A stretch of DNA of 64,000 nucleotides from Pelagibacterales bacterium SAG-MED01 (GTDB taxonomy: Bacteria; Pseudomonadota; Alphaproteobacteria; Pelagibacterales; Pelagibacteraceae). The DNA lies in contig JACWCY010000004.1 of assembly GCA_014654455.1 (NCBI GenBank), forward strand, positions 1-64,000, read 5' to 3'. How positions within the stretch are numbered: position 1 is the stretch's first letter; each line of letters begins with the position of its first letter. The position numbers and the translations under genes are program-made. Positions 1 to 11,186 of this stretch are shown here, one piece after another. The notes under the pieces are model-generated. The model was not told the origin of the DNA. It did no database searches and saw only the letters and a list, made by a program, of their open reading frames with translations.

Positions 1-10
1 TTATTTCTCA

Positions 11-121
11 TTAGTTATAAGTTGATGATACTCCAATACTAGTTCCTGATAAAATACTAATTATTGCCATCACAACTAATAGTTCAATTAAAGTAAAACC
101 TTTAGGAATTTTTTTCTGCAT
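11..121 (-). CDS. Short type IV pilin/pseudopilin N-terminal fragment (36 aa), stops after the hydrophobic helix; not in ORF track
   Basis: Minus-strand translation MQKKIPKGFTLIELLVVMAIISILSGTSIGVSSTYN then TAA TGA; KGFTLIELLVV is the prepilin peptidase cleavage/N-methylation motif. Overlaps the 3' end of pilT-like gene. Confidence 0.7.
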   Translation of the reverse strand: MQKKIPKGFTLIELLVVMAIISILSGTSIGVSSTYN

Positions 122-1112
122 TTGAAATAACTCCGGTGCCAATTAATTCTTCGATTGATTTTTCCATTGTGGTCATTCCTTCACGCTGACCTGTTTGCAT
201 TACACTTGGAATTTGATGAATTTTTGCTTCACGAATTAAATTTTTAATAGGTGAATTACAAATCATAATTTCAAAAGCCCCAACTCTGCCTGAACCATCT
301 TTCTTTTTGAATAACTTTTGAGTGACAACCATCTTTAAAGACTCTGCAAGTTGTGCTCTTATTTGACCCTGTTGTTCAGGTGGAAAGACATCGATAATTC
401 TATTGACAGTATTGGGTGCGCCACTTGTATGTAATGTTCCAAAAACTAAGTGACCTGTTTCTGCTGCAGTTAATGCCATACCTATAGTTTCAAGATCTCT
501 AAGTTCACCAACAAGAATGACATCTGGATCTTCCCTTAAAGCTGCTTTTAACGCATGAGAAAAACTCTCTGTTTGTTTTCCAACTTCTCTTTGAGAGACT
601 ATACTTTTTTTATCTTTATGAATAAATTCCACGGGATCTTCAATTGTTATTATATTTGCAGGTCTAGACTCGTTTATTTGATTAATAATTGCTGCTAAAG
701 TTGTAGATTTTCCAGACCCTGTTGGACCTGTAACTAAAACCAAGCCTTTATGGGCATCAAGTAAACCGAACAACACTTGAGGAAGGTTTAAATCTTCCAT
801 TAGAGGAATTTTTGTCTCCACTCTTCTTAAGACAGCAGCTAGGCCATTTAAAGTTTTAAAAAAATTTGCTCGAAATCTTAGCTCACCCAACATAACAGCA
901 GTATCTAATTCATTTTTTACTTCAAATTTTTTTATTTCAGCATCTGAGCAGTTATTCTTTAATAATTCTTGTAAATCTTTATCCTCAACTTGGCTGTTAG
1001 GTTCCATGATAATGTCTCCTAAAGCTCTATAGGAAATATCTGAACCAGACCTTAAATGAAAATCAGAAATTTTTTTATTATTTTTTGCAAGCTCTGAAAT
1101 TTTATTCAACAT
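102..1112 (-). CDS. pilT: PilT-like type IV pilus retraction / secretion ATPase
   Basis: Walker A GPTGSGKSTT, Asp box and Walker B (DPDVILVGELRDLETI), GTLHTSGA motifs of PilT/GspE family. Confidence 0.88.
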   Translation of the reverse strand: MLNKISELAKNNKKISDFHLRSGSDISYRALGDIIMEPNSQVEDKDLQELLKNNCSDAEIKKFEVKNELDTAVMLGELRFRANFFKTLNGLAAVLRRVETKIPLMEDLNLPQVLFGLLDAHKGLVLVTGPTGSGKSTTLAAIINQINESRPANIITIEDPVEFIHKDKKSIVSQREVGKQTESFSHALKAALREDPDVILVGELRDLETIGMALTAAETGHLVFGTLHTSGAPNTVNRIIDVFPPEQQGQIRAQLAESLKMVVTQKLFKKKDGSGRVGAFEIMICNSPIKNLIREAKIHQIPSVMQTGQREGMTTMEKSIEELIGTGVISNAEKNS

Positions 1113-1142
1113 AATGTTAATAATACTATCTAATAATAAAAA

Positions 1143-1919
1143 TTAAACCAATATTAGACTATATAATAGGTCACCTTGGGCAAAATAGATTAAACAGGCC
1201 ACTATAATAAAGGGTCCAAAAGGAATTTCTGATCTCATATTCTTTTGTTTGTTTGATAAAGATGGAAGCACAAATATTAGTCCAAGAATTGCTGAAACAA
1301 AAAGAACAAAAGGTATAGATTGCCAACCAAACAATAAGCCTATACCAGCCATTAATTTGGCATCTCCTAACCCCATACCATCAATTTTTTTAAAAGTTTT
1401 ATATAAAAAAATAATTAACCAAATACTTGAATATCCAACCATGCCACCAATAATAGATTGGTTTATTTCATGAATTAAACTTGTATTAAAATTTGGAAGA
1501 AAATTTTTTAGTAAAGCTAAACCCATGATGGTAAAATTTAAACTATCTGGAATAATGAAATTTTCTAAGTCTATAAAAAATATAATTATTAAAATTAAAC
1601 TTAAAATAGATAAAAAGATGATTGTATTTAAATTTTCAAAATTTGAATAAATCAATAAAAAAGAAATTCCAGTTATTAATTCAACAATAAAGTATCTTGA
1701 TGAAATAATTCTTTTACAATTTCTACATTTGCTATTTAAAATGATAAATGAAATTAAAGGTAAATTATCATACCAATTAATTTTTTTTTTACATTTTGGA
1801 CAAAAAGATCGGCCACTTACGATCTGTTTATTTTTGGGTAAACGATAAATACAAACATTTGCAAAACTTCCAAGACAAACACCTAAAAAAAAGATTAAAA
1901 ATGAATAAATAAAAATCAA
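1143..1919 (-). CDS. pilD: Prepilin peptidase (type 4 leader peptidase)
   Basis: GSFANVCIYRLP, CPKCKKKINWYDNLP...CRNC zinc motif, GLGDAKLMAGIG catalytic motif. Confidence 0.9.
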   Translation of the reverse strand: MIFIYSFLIFFLGVCLGSFANVCIYRLPKNKQIVSGRSFCPKCKKKINWYDNLPLISFIILNSKCRNCKRIISSRYFIVELITGISFLLIYSNFENLNTIIFLSILSLILIIIFFIDLENFIIPDSLNFTIMGLALLKNFLPNFNTSLIHEINQSIIGGMVGYSSIWLIIFLYKTFKKIDGMGLGDAKLMAGIGLLFGWQSIPFVLFVSAILGLIFVLPSLSNKQKNMRSEIPFGPFIIVACLIYFAQGDLLYSLILV

Positions 1920-2028
1920 AGATTTAAATAAGTTACTAAATTAATTACACCTTGATAACAATAATCAATAAGTAAAATACTATTTTCGTATATCAAATTT
2001 AGGTTCTGTGCATAAACTTCTATTTTCA

Positions 2029-2244
2029 TTATTCACTTTTTTTAAAAAAATTTTTTACAACTTCTGGTTTCCAAATATAATAAAATATATAAGGTATAGT
2101 TGCAGGAACTAGACCAAACCATATCCATTCATCCCACCTAAAATCTTTAGTACCTCTTGCAAGTATTCCATTCGCCCAAACAAGATATCCCACTAATACT
2201 ATCCAAAATAAAGATATTGTTAAATAAATTTTAAACTTTTTCAT
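2029..2244 (-). CDS. Small hypothetical membrane protein
   Basis: 71-aa ORF with two hydrophobic segments; no recognised family. Confidence 0.5.
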   Translation of the reverse strand: MKKFKIYLTISLFWIVLVGYLVWANGILARGTKDFRWDEWIWFGLVPATIPYIFYYIWKPEVVKNFFKKSE

Positions 2245-2317
2245 TACTCAATGTTACCAAATACTTATCATGAAGTCTAACTGCTTAAATTTATCAATTA
2301 TTTTATTGAATTTTATT

Positions 2318-2770
2318 TTAGTTTAAAAAACCAAATTCTCTAAATTTGCTTTCTAATTCTGACCTACTCCATTTAGATTTCATTGCAGATTTTTTCCAAT
2401 GTGCAGGGTTTACATCATTATCCCAAACAACCACTCTACCTTTTGCAAATATAAAACATTCTATATCTTTTTTATTTTTATAATATTTTTCTGCAGACAT
2501 TGCGCATCTTTTCGTTGCTTCATTTTTGTTTGTTTCTTTACATGATCCCTCAGGGCAATAGTAATAAAATGACCAAATAGATTTACCATCTTCTTGAGCG
2601 ACCATAAATATTGATGGTGATTGGCCAGCTGGAGGACTCATGTATTTCATAAACCACTCCACTTCTAAGTCATCAAGAATTAAATTGCCTTTACCTACGT
2701 ATTGATCCTTAGCTATTGCATTATTACAAATTAATGAAATTACCAATATTAAAAGAATTTTTAATTTCAT
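2318..2770 (-). CDS. Hypothetical exported protein
   Basis: N-terminal signal peptide MKLKILLILVISLICNNAIA; no recognised family. Confidence 0.6.
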   Translation of the reverse strand: MKLKILLILVISLICNNAIAKDQYVGKGNLILDDLEVEWFMKYMSPPAGQSPSIFMVAQEDGKSIWSFYYYCPEGSCKETNKNEATKRCAMSAEKYYKNKKDIECFIFAKGRVVVWDNDVNPAHWKKSAMKSKWSRSELESKFREFGFLN

Positions 2771-2899
2771 TATTTATTATAACAAAATATCTAAAATTAA
2801 ACAGTTTTAAAAAGATAGCTAATTTCAAGTAAAACTCAATTATTCTACTGAAATTGTAACTCCAGTTCTATTAATGTGAAACTATTTTTTTTCATATAC

Positions 2900-4516
2900 C
2901 TAAAACTTTTTTCTAAGTTCAAATTTTTGAATTTTACCCGTAGAAGTTTTTGGTAATTCGCAAAAAACCACTTGTTTTGGAACTTTAAAACCAGCTAAAG
3001 TTTCTTTACAGAAGCTTATTAGCTCTGTCTCTGTGGTAGGTTTGTCTTTAACCATCTCAATAAAAGCACAAGGCACCTCTCCCCATTTTTCATCAGGTTT
3101 AGCAACTACTGCAGCAATTGATACTGATGGGTGTTTAGATAGAGTATTTTCTATTTCAATTGAAGATATATTTTCTCCACCAGAAATAATTATATCTTTT
3201 GATCTATCTTGTATTTTAATATACCCATCTGGATGCATTACTGCTAAGTCTCCAGAGTGAAACCATCCACCGGCCATAGCCTTATCAGTTGCATCCTTAT
3301 CTTTGAAATAACCTTTCATGACTACATTCCCTCTAAGCATAATTTCACCAATTGTTTTTCCATCTTTTGGAACTTCTTTCATAGTTTCAGGATCCATAAT
3401 TATTGCTCCCTGAAGATTAGGATATCGAACTCCTTGTCTTGCTTTAATTTCATTTTGCTTTTCTTCATCAAATTCGTTCCATTCTTCATTCCAAGCACAT
3501 TGTGTGACATGACCATAGGTTTCTGTTAAGCCATAAACATGCATTACTTCAAAACCAAGTTCTTTCATTTTTTTGAAAATTATACTTGGAGGTGGAGCAC
3601 CTGCGGTCAGTACATGAACTTTATTTTTTAATTTTTTTCGATCACTTTCAGGAGCACCAGTTATCATGTTTAGCACAATTGGAGCACCTCCAAAATGAGT
3701 AACATCATACTTATCTATTAACTCAAAAATCTTTTTAACATCTATGTTTCTTAAACAAATAGTTCTTCCATTTAACATTGGAACTGTCCAGGGATAACAC
3801 CAACCATTACAATGAAACATTGGAACGATTGTTAAAAAATTTAATCTGTTGGGCATATTCCAAGCAACAGCACTTCCAGTTGACATTAAATAAGAACCCC
3901 TATGATGATAAACGACACCTTTAGGATTTCCAGTTGTACCTGAAGTATAACTTAAAGATATTGCCTGCCACTCATCTTCAGGCATTTTCCAAACATAATT
4001 ATCATCACCTGTATTAAGAAAATTTTCATACTCCAAATCACCAATTTTTTCTAATTTTGACTGATCAGCGAATTTATCATGAATATCAATTATCATAATT
4101 TTTTTATCTAATTTACTTAAAGCTTTTTTTACCTCTACATGAAGCTGTCTATCAACTACCAATACTTTGGCATCACTATGATTTAAGATGTATGAGATAG
4201 TATTTGCATCTAATCTTATATTAATTGTATTCAACACAGCACCTGTCATTGGAACTGAATAATGAGCTTCAAAAATTTCTGGAGTATTAAAAGCTAAGAA
4301 TGAAACAGTATCTCCTTTTTTAATACCAATTTTTTCTAATGCACTAGCAAATTTTATAGCTCTTTTGTAAACTTCACTCCAAGTATATTTTCTATCTTCA
4401 TATACTATTGCCTCGTAATTTGGATAAACATCTTTTGCTCTCTCTAAAAAAGACAAAGGTGTTAATGGAACATAATTTGCTGCATTTTTATCTAAATTTG
4501 TATCGTAATGACTCAT
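2900..4516 (-). CDS. Acyl-CoA synthetase (AMP-binding, medium/long-chain fatty acid type)
   Basis: LSYTSGTTGNPKGV, GLTETYG, WFHSGDLAVMHPDGYI, KTSTGKIQK motifs of the ANL superfamily. Confidence 0.92.
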   Translation of the reverse strand: MSHYDTNLDKNAANYVPLTPLSFLERAKDVYPNYEAIVYEDRKYTWSEVYKRAIKFASALEKIGIKKGDTVSFLAFNTPEIFEAHYSVPMTGAVLNTINIRLDANTISYILNHSDAKVLVVDRQLHVEVKKALSKLDKKIMIIDIHDKFADQSKLEKIGDLEYENFLNTGDDNYVWKMPEDEWQAISLSYTSGTTGNPKGVVYHHRGSYLMSTGSAVAWNMPNRLNFLTIVPMFHCNGWCYPWTVPMLNGRTICLRNIDVKKIFELIDKYDVTHFGGAPIVLNMITGAPESDRKKLKNKVHVLTAGAPPPSIIFKKMKELGFEVMHVYGLTETYGHVTQCAWNEEWNEFDEEKQNEIKARQGVRYPNLQGAIIMDPETMKEVPKDGKTIGEIMLRGNVVMKGYFKDKDATDKAMAGGWFHSGDLAVMHPDGYIKIQDRSKDIIISGGENISSIEIENTLSKHPSVSIAAVVAKPDEKWGEVPCAFIEMVKDKPTTETELISFCKETLAGFKVPKQVVFCELPKTSTGKIQKFELRKKF

Positions 4517-4517
4517 T

Positions 4518-6281
4518 TTAATTAAATTTAAAATTCATTATGTTTGAGCTTCCAGAAATAGCAGATTTGTAATGTTGCTCAGCTCTAGGTAAAACTTTAT
4601 CAAAATAAAATTTTGCAGTGTTAATCTTATCATCATAAAAGTTTTTATTTTCATTGTAATCTTTAAAACTTACATCTAAAACTTTTATCCAAGCATAGGC
4701 AACTGAGACAAAACCAATAGTTTTTAGATAATCATTAGCTGCAGCGCTTACATCATCTTTATCTATTTTAGTTTTTTCATTTATCCATTCACTAAACTTA
4801 GTTAAAATATTCAAATAATACTTAAATTCTTTGGTAAATGGCTTGATCTTTTCGTTATTTATATCAGTTTCGACTTTAATTAAATCTATGTATTTATAAA
4901 TTATGTCACCATTTTTATTAAATAATTTTCTAAAAACTAAATCAGCTGCTTGTACTGAATTTGTACCTTCGTAAATTGGGGTTATTCTATTATCTCTATA
5001 CAACTGTTCTATTCCTTGATCTTTTGTATAACCATAGCCTCCATGAATTTGCATAGCATCATTAGTGATTTCCATACCTAGATCAGTAAATAATGATTTT
5101 ACCACAGGTGTCATCAATGAGACAAAATCAGATGCCTCCTGACGTACTTTTTCATCATGATGATTTAAACTAACTTCAGTTTGTTGTGATAACCAAAAAC
5201 ATAAAGCTCTTTCACCCTCAATGATTGATTTCATATTTAATAATGATCTTCTTATATCTGCATGTTCAATTATAAAATCAGCACCATTTGTTGATTTAGT
5301 ATTATTCGTCTTACCTTGTTTTCTCTCTTTCGCATAAGTAAGTGAGTTTTGATAAGCGATTTCTGAAATTCCTAAACCTTGAATACCAACAACTATTCTT
5401 TCAAGATTCATCATAGTAAACATTGCATTTAAACCTTTATCTTTTTTACCGATCATATAACCAGTAGCTTCATCAAAGTTTAGTACACATGTTGCAGAAC
5501 CTTTAATACCCATTTTACTTTCAATAGATCCGGTTGATATCCCATTTTTTGGACCAATACTTCCATCATCATTAACTGTAAATTTAGGAACTAGAAATAA
5601 ACTTATACCTTTTGTGCCCGCTGGAGAGTCTGTTGCTCTAGCAATTACTAAATGGATAATATTTTCCGTTAAATCATGATCCCCTGATGTTATAAATATT
5701 TTCTGACCACTAATTTTGTATGTTCCATCACTTTGTTTTTCCGCTTTTGTTTTTAAAAGTCCTAAATCTGTTCCACAAACTGGCTCTGTTAAGCACATAG
5801 TGCCACTCCATTTACCTTCGACTATCTTTGGTAAATATTTATCTTTTAGCTCATCTGATGCATGATGATTAATACAATTATAAGCACCTATACTTAGTTC
5901 ACTATAAAGCTTAAATGATAAGCTGGCTGAAGAAAGCATTTCATCGAAGAATGCACTTACTGTTTTTGGCATACCTTGTCCACCATATTTTGGGTCACAA
6001 GATAACGAAGTCCACCCATCTTCAATATATTTTTTATATGCCTCTTTATATCCTGGAGGAGTTCTTACTACTCCATTTTCTAAAACTGCAGGATTTTCAT
6101 CTCCTGCTTTTGCAAGTGGTAGAATTAAGTTTTGATTTATTTTTGCAGCCTCTTCTAAAATATCTTTAACTAAATCCGAACTTACCTCTTTGTACTTTTC
6201 TAATTCATTGTATTTCTTATTGTCTCTTAATTTTTCAAAAAGAAACATCATATCTTCTAAAGGTGCAGTATAGCTTGGCAT
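4518..6281 (-). CDS. Acyl-CoA dehydrogenase (~590 aa type)
   Basis: MCLTEPVCGTDLG, ISGQKIFITSGDHDL, QIHGGYGYTKD..EQLYRDNRITPIYEGTNSVQ motifs. Confidence 0.92.
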   Translation of the reverse strand: MPSYTAPLEDMMFLFEKLRDNKKYNELEKYKEVSSDLVKDILEEAAKINQNLILPLAKAGDENPAVLENGVVRTPPGYKEAYKKYIEDGWTSLSCDPKYGGQGMPKTVSAFFDEMLSSASLSFKLYSELSIGAYNCINHHASDELKDKYLPKIVEGKWSGTMCLTEPVCGTDLGLLKTKAEKQSDGTYKISGQKIFITSGDHDLTENIIHLVIARATDSPAGTKGISLFLVPKFTVNDDGSIGPKNGISTGSIESKMGIKGSATCVLNFDEATGYMIGKKDKGLNAMFTMMNLERIVVGIQGLGISEIAYQNSLTYAKERKQGKTNNTKSTNGADFIIEHADIRRSLLNMKSIIEGERALCFWLSQQTEVSLNHHDEKVRQEASDFVSLMTPVVKSLFTDLGMEITNDAMQIHGGYGYTKDQGIEQLYRDNRITPIYEGTNSVQAADLVFRKLFNKNGDIIYKYIDLIKVETDINNEKIKPFTKEFKYYLNILTKFSEWINEKTKIDKDDVSAAANDYLKTIGFVSVAYAWIKVLDVSFKDYNENKNFYDDKINTAKFYFDKVLPRAEQHYKSAISGSSNIMNFKFN

Positions 6282-6307
6282 AAAAATAGTTTAGAATAAT
6301 TGACTGA

Positions 6308-7414
6308 TTATTGCAATTTTGAAATTATCGCATCACCCATTTGAGAAGTAGATGCCTCTTTCATTCCATCTGACAAAATATCTTTGGTTCTTAAGCCATC
6401 ATTTAGAACGTCTTGTACCGCTTTTTCTAGAGCTTGAGCCTCTTTATCTAAGTCCAATGAATATCTTAAAGCCATAGCAAAACTCAATATACTAGCAATT
6501 GGATTGGCTATACCTTTGCCAGCAATATCAGGAGCAGATCCATGAATAGGTTCATACATAGCTCTCATTTCACCATCTTTATTTTTAGCCCCTAAAGAAG
6601 CTGAAGGCAAAAGACCTAAAGATCCAGTCAACATGGAAGCTTGATCTGACAACATGTCTCCAAATAGATTATCAGTTACTATTACGTCAAATTGTTTTGG
6701 GTTTCTTAATAACTGCATCGAACAATTGTCAGCAAGCATATGACTTAATTCAACATCTTTATATTCTGTATCATGTAATGTCTGAACTTCTTCTTTCCAA
6801 AGCTGTCCTGCTTCCATAACGTTTGATTTTTCACAAGATGTAACTTTATTTGTTCTCTTTTTAGCTAAGTCAAAAGCGATTCTAGCAACCCTTATTATTT
6901 CACTGCTAGTATAAGTATGAGTATTAATTCCTTTTCTTTCTCCATTTTCAATAGGTTTGATTCCTCTTGGTTCGCCAAAGTATATTCCACCTGTTAGCTC
7001 TCTAACAATCATAATGTCTAAACCAGAAACTATTTCTGGTTTTAATGTTGATGCATCAACTAATTGTTCAAAGCATATTGCAGGTCTTAAGTTAGCAAAT
7101 AATTTTAATTCTTTTCTTAATTTCAATAATGCTCTTTCAGGTTTTTTTGAAAATTCTACATTATCCCATTTTGGACCACCAACAGCACCAAGCATTACTA
7201 CTGCACTTTCTAAAGCTTTATAAAATACTTCGTCAGTGATTGGAGTTCCATGTTTATCATAAGAACAACCCCCAGCAAGATCTTCATCTATTTCAAAATC
7301 AAGAGACTTTTTATCATTGAACCAATTAATAATTTTTCTAACTTCTTCAATGACTTCTGGGCCAATGCCATCTCCTGGTAATAATAAAATTTTTCTTTTT
7401 TTTAATTTAATCAT
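6308..7414 (-). CDS. leuB: 3-isopropylmalate dehydrogenase
   Basis: [73 protein letters not shown]; adjacent to leuD and leuC. Confidence 0.97.
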   Translation of the reverse strand: MIKLKKRKILLLPGDGIGPEVIEEVRKIINWFNDKKSLDFEIDEDLAGGCSYDKHGTPITDEVFYKALESAVVMLGAVGGPKWDNVEFSKKPERALLKLRKELKLFANLRPAICFEQLVDASTLKPEIVSGLDIMIVRELTGGIYFGEPRGIKPIENGERKGINTHTYTSSEIIRVARIAFDLAKKRTNKVTSCEKSNVMEAGQLWKEEVQTLHDTEYKDVELSHMLADNCSMQLLRNPKQFDVIVTDNLFGDMLSDQASMLTGSLGLLPSASLGAKNKDGEMRAMYEPIHGSAPDIAGKGIANPIASILSFAMALRYSLDLDKEAQALEKAVQDVLNDGLRTKDILSDGMKEASTSQMGDAIISKLQ

Positions 7415-8012
7415 TAAATATCCATGGTTTTTTTACTTTTAAATCTTTTTCAAAATTTTCTATTTTATCTGATTTTTTTAAAGATAGCGCTATATCGTCT
7501 AATCCTTCTAATAAACACTTCTTCTTAAAGGAATCTACTTTAAATCTTGTCTCACTATTTCCGTAGATTATCTTTTCATCATTAAGATCTATAGAAATCT
7601 CCTCTTTTCTTTTTGCATATTCTGATAACTCCTTAATTTTGTCTTCATCTAGAATAATTGGTAAAATTCCATTTTTAAAACAATTGCTATAAAAAATATC
7701 TGCAAAACTCGAACTTATCACACAAGTAATACCAAAGTCTAATAGTGCCCAAGGCGCGTGTTCTCTTGATGAACCACATCCAAAATTTTTACCTGCGATT
7801 AAAATTTTTGAGTTATTGAAAGGATTATTATTTAAAACAAAATCAGTAATTTCTTCACCTTTGTCATCATATCTCATTTCAAAAAATAAATTTTTACCCA
7901 AACCTGTTCTTTTAATTGTTTTTAAAAATTGTTTTGGGATAATCATATCCGTATCAATATTAACTATTGGTAAATAGGCTGGTATACTTTTAAGTGTATT
8001 AAATTTTTGCAT
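7407..8012 (-). CDS. leuD: 3-isopropylmalate dehydratase small subunit
   Basis: [31 protein letters not shown] motifs. Confidence 0.96.
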   Translation of the reverse strand: MQKFNTLKSIPAYLPIVNIDTDMIIPKQFLKTIKRTGLGKNLFFEMRYDDKGEEITDFVLNNNPFNNSKILIAGKNFGCGSSREHAPWALLDFGITCVISSSFADIFYSNCFKNGILPIILDEDKIKELSEYAKRKEEISIDLNDEKIIYGNSETRFKVDSFKKKCLLEGLDDIALSLKKSDKIENFEKDLKVKKPWIFND

Positions 8013-8013
8013 A

Positions 8014-9417
8014 TTAATTTTGATATTTTCTCACATCATCAAGTTTTCCAGATATTGCAGCTGCTGCAGCCATTCCTGGGCTCACTAAATGGGTTCTTCC
8101 ACCCCTACCTTGTCTACCCTCAAAATTTCTGTTTGATGTTGAAGCACATCTCTCCTCTGGTTTTAGTTTATCTGCATTCATTGCTAAACACATAGAACAA
8201 CCTGGCTCTCTCCATTCAAATCCAGAATTAACAAAAATTTTATCTAATCCTTCTTGTTCAGCTTGCTCTTTAACTAGTCCAGATCCTGGAACAACCATTG
8301 CATGTACATGCGAGGCTATTTTTTTATCTTTTAAAATTTTTGCAGCTTCTCTGAGGTCCTCTATTCTACCATTCGTACAGCTTCCAATAAAAACTTTATC
8401 AATCTTAATATCTTTGGCTGCCATATTTGGTTTTAAACCCATATAATTTAAAGCTCTTTCTAAAGAATTTTTTTTATCTTCATCCTTCTCATTTTGCGGA
8501 TTTGGTACTTTTTCATTAATTGTAATCACATCCTGAGGAGATGTACCCCAAGTTATCATGGGCAAAATTTCATCAGCTTTTAAGTTTATTTCTTTATCAA
8601 ATTTAGCACCTTCATCAGTATTTAAATTTTTCCAATGTTCTAAAGCTTTGTCCCAATCTTTTCCTTTTGGTGACATTGGTCTGCCTTTCAGATATTTAAA
8701 TATTTTTTCATCAGGAGCTATCAATCCTGCTCTGGCACCACCTTCAATTGTCATATTACAAATTGTCATTCTTTGCTCTACGCTTAATGATCTTATTAAG
8801 TCACCAGCATATTCTATTACGCAGCCTGTTCCACCTGCTGTACCAATTTTTCCAATAATTTGAAGAATTACATCTTTAGATGTAACACCTAATGAGAGCT
8901 TACCATCAACATTTATTCTAAAATTTTTTGCTTTTTTCTGAACTAATGTTTGAGTTGCCAAGACATGTTCTACTTCTGAAGTTCCAATCCCAAATGCTAA
9001 GGCACCAAATGCACCATGAGTAGCTGTATGGCTATCACCACAAACAATAACTGTGCCTGGTTGTGTAAAACCTTGTTCAGGACCAGTAACATGAACAATG
9101 CCTTGTCTCTTATCATCCATTCCAAAAAGTTGAACACCAAATTCTCTACAATTAGCCTCTAAAGTTTCAACTTGAATCTTTGACTCTTTGTCAGAAATTC
9201 CCTTAGACCTATCTGTTGTAGGAACATTGTGATCTGCAACAGCAAGAGTTAGGTTGGGATGTCTTACTTTACGTTTAGAATTTCTTAATCCCTCAAAGGC
9301 TTGGGGGCTTGTAACTTCATGAACTAAATGCCTATCTACAAACAGTAAAGCAGTACCATCGTTTTGTTGATCTACCAAGTGATCGTTCCAAATTTTATCG
9401 TAAAGAGTGTTGGGCAT
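8014..9417 (-). CDS. leuC: 3-isopropylmalate dehydratase large subunit
   Basis: [56 protein letters not shown]. Confidence 0.97.
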   Translation of the reverse strand: MPNTLYDKIWNDHLVDQQNDGTALLFVDRHLVHEVTSPQAFEGLRNSKRKVRHPNLTLAVADHNVPTTDRSKGISDKESKIQVETLEANCREFGVQLFGMDDKRQGIVHVTGPEQGFTQPGTVIVCGDSHTATHGAFGALAFGIGTSEVEHVLATQTLVQKKAKNFRINVDGKLSLGVTSKDVILQIIGKIGTAGGTGCVIEYAGDLIRSLSVEQRMTICNMTIEGGARAGLIAPDEKIFKYLKGRPMSPKGKDWDKALEHWKNLNTDEGAKFDKEINLKADEILPMITWGTSPQDVITINEKVPNPQNEKDEDKKNSLERALNYMGLKPNMAAKDIKIDKVFIGSCTNGRIEDLREAAKILKDKKIASHVHAMVVPGSGLVKEQAEQEGLDKIFVNSGFEWREPGCSMCLAMNADKLKPEERCASTSNRNFEGRQGRGGRTHLVSPGMAAAAAISGKLDDVRKYQN

Positions 9418-9428
9418 TGAAAAAAAAA

Positions 9429-9992
9429 TTATTTTTTTTCTGGTGTATTTTCAAGTTTTTTTTCTGTCTTAGTTTCAGCTTTAGGGGCTTCTTCTTTTGC
9501 AGCCTCTGGTACTGGAACTTTTTCTGTTTTAAGCCCAGTTTCACTTTCTTTAGTTACTGGAGCCAAATTTTCTTCAGTCACAGTTTCGGGCTTAACATCT
9601 ATATCTATACCAATTTTTTTTCTAATTTTTTCTGCAATCCGGGCCGATTTACCAGTTCTATCTCTTAAATAATAAAGTTTTGCTCTTCTTACTTTTCCTG
9701 ATCGAATTACCTTAATCGTATCAATTAATGTCCCATATAATGGAAAAGTTCGCTCAACACCTTCTCCAAAAGATATTTTTCTTACAGTAAAAGATGAATT
9801 TAAATCTCTACTTTTTTTAGCAATACAAACACCTTCAAAATATTGAATTCTCTCTTTTTTACCTTCAGTAATTCTGACACCAACTTTAACTACATCTCCA
9901 GGAAAAAAATCAGGAATCTTTTTTTCTGAAAGAATTTTTTTAACGTTATGCTGGTTTATCTCTTCTATTGTTTTCATTTTAATATTTAACAA
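9429..9992 (-). CDS. rplS: 50S ribosomal protein L19 with low-complexity C-terminal extension
   Basis: L19 core ([31 protein letters not shown]...[37 protein letters not shown]) followed by ~65 aa E/K/P/A-rich tail. Confidence 0.95.
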   Translation of the reverse strand: MLNIKMKTIEEINQHNVKKILSEKKIPDFFPGDVVKVGVRITEGKKERIQYFEGVCIAKKSRDLNSSFTVRKISFGEGVERTFPLYGTLIDTIKVIRSGKVRRAKLYYLRDRTGKSARIAEKIRKKIGIDIDVKPETVTEENLAPVTKESETGLKTEKVPVPEAAKEEAPKAETKTEKKLENTPEKK

Positions 9993-9993
9993 A

Positions 9994-10680
9994 TTAGTCT
10001 TTCTTATATTTTTGCCACAAATCTGGTCTACGGTCGCGTGTTATAGCCTCAGATTGAGATAAACGCCAGTCTTTAATTTTACTATGATCTCCAGATAATA
10101 ATACCTCTGGTACTGATTTTTTCTCCCATATTTGAGGTTTTGTATATTGAGGATACTCTAAAAGGCCGTTTTCAAAGGTTTCATCGAGTGAAGATTTATC
10201 ATTTCCTAAAACCCCTGGCAAAAGTCTTAATATGCTATCAAGTACTACTAACGCAGCAGTCTCGCCTCCAGACAAAATATAATCTCCAATACTTATTTCT
10301 TCTATATTCCGTGTGGTTAAAACTCTTTCATCCACTCCTTCAAAATGCCCACAAATTAAGGATATAGATTTTTCTTTTGATAAGTCTTGAGCAAGTTTTT
10401 GGTCAAATTTTTTACCTTTAGGTGAAAGATAAAAAACTCTCTCTCCCTTTTTGTTATTTTGATCAAGTGCATTTGCCAAAACATCAGCTTTCAGCAACAT
10501 TCCTGTCCCACCACCATAAGGAGTATCATCAACTGTTTTATGTTTGTCAGTCGCTGCATCTCTAATGTTTACTATACTTAAGTTCCACAATTTATTAGAC
10601 AAAGCTTTTCCGAAAAGACCTTTGGATAATGGTCCAGGAAAAACTTCTGGATAAAGAGTAAATACTTGTGCTTGAAACAT
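9994..10680 (-). CDS. trmD: tRNA (guanine-N1)-methyltransferase
   Basis: [64 protein letters not shown]. Confidence 0.97.
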   Translation of the reverse strand: MFQAQVFTLYPEVFPGPLSKGLFGKALSNKLWNLSIVNIRDAATDKHKTVDDTPYGGGTGMLLKADVLANALDQNNKKGERVFYLSPKGKKFDQKLAQDLSKEKSISLICGHFEGVDERVLTTRNIEEISIGDYILSGGETAALVVLDSILRLLPGVLGNDKSSLDETFENGLLEYPQYTKPQIWEKKSVPEVLLSGDHSKIKDWRLSQSEAITRDRRPDLWQKYKKD

Positions 10681-10694
10681 AAATAAAATCTAGA

Positions 10695-11171
10695 TTATTT
10701 TTTTTCCTCTTTAGGAGCTTCTTCCTTTTTAGCTGGGGCTGCATCTGCTTTAGGAGCTTCTTCCTTTTTAGCTGGGGCTGCATCTGCTTTAGGAGCTTCT
10801 TCCTTTTTAGCTGGGGCTGCATCTGCTTTAGGAGCTTCTTCCTTTTTAGCTTCTTCAGATCCTTCTTTTTTTCTATCTTTCTTAGGGACTGCTTTTTGAG
10901 GATTATTTCCATTAGCAGGCATAGGCATCAATTCATTTTCACCTAAAATTCTTGCTACTCTTGTTGTTGGTTGTGCACCTTGACCCAACCAATATTTGAT
11001 TCTTTCAGCCTCAAGTCCAATTCTTTCTTTTTTCTCTTTAGGAAGTAATGGATTGAAAAATCCTACTTTTTCAATAAATCTTCCATCTCTTGCAAATCGA
11101 CTGTCTGCTACAACTACCTTGTAAACAGGTCTTTTTTTTGTTCCACCTCTTGATAACCTTAACTTTAACAT
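10695..11171 (-). CDS. rpsP: 30S ribosomal protein S16 with tandem-repeat C-terminal extension
   Basis: [42 protein letters not shown] core, then ([13 protein letters not shown])n tail. Confidence 0.95.
   Translation of the reverse strand: MLKLRLSRGGTKKRPVYKVVVADSRFARDGRFIEKVGFFNPLLPKEKKERIGLEAERIKYWLGQGAQPTTRVARILGENELMPMPANGNNPQKAVPKKDRKKEGSEEAKKEEAPKADAAPAKKEEAPKADAAPAKKEEAPKADAAPAKKEEAPKEEKK
10713..10851. repeat. 39-bp tandem repeat, three full copies plus a 22-nt partial copy, in the rpsP C-terminus
   Basis: Unit aggagcttcttcctttttagctggggctgcatctgcttt begins at 10713, 10752 and 10791; partial copy at 10830. Confidence 0.97.
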
Positions 11172-11186
11172 TTACTCTCCTTTTTT

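Noticed and set aside
8558-8863. 101-aa plus-strand ORF inside leuC
   Set aside because: Antisense shadow of the conserved leuC gene.
10595-10912. 105-aa ORF with [13 protein letters not shown] repeats on minus strand
   Set aside because: Out-of-frame reading of the rpsP 39-bp repeat; rpsP and trmD in the other frames are clearly the real genes.
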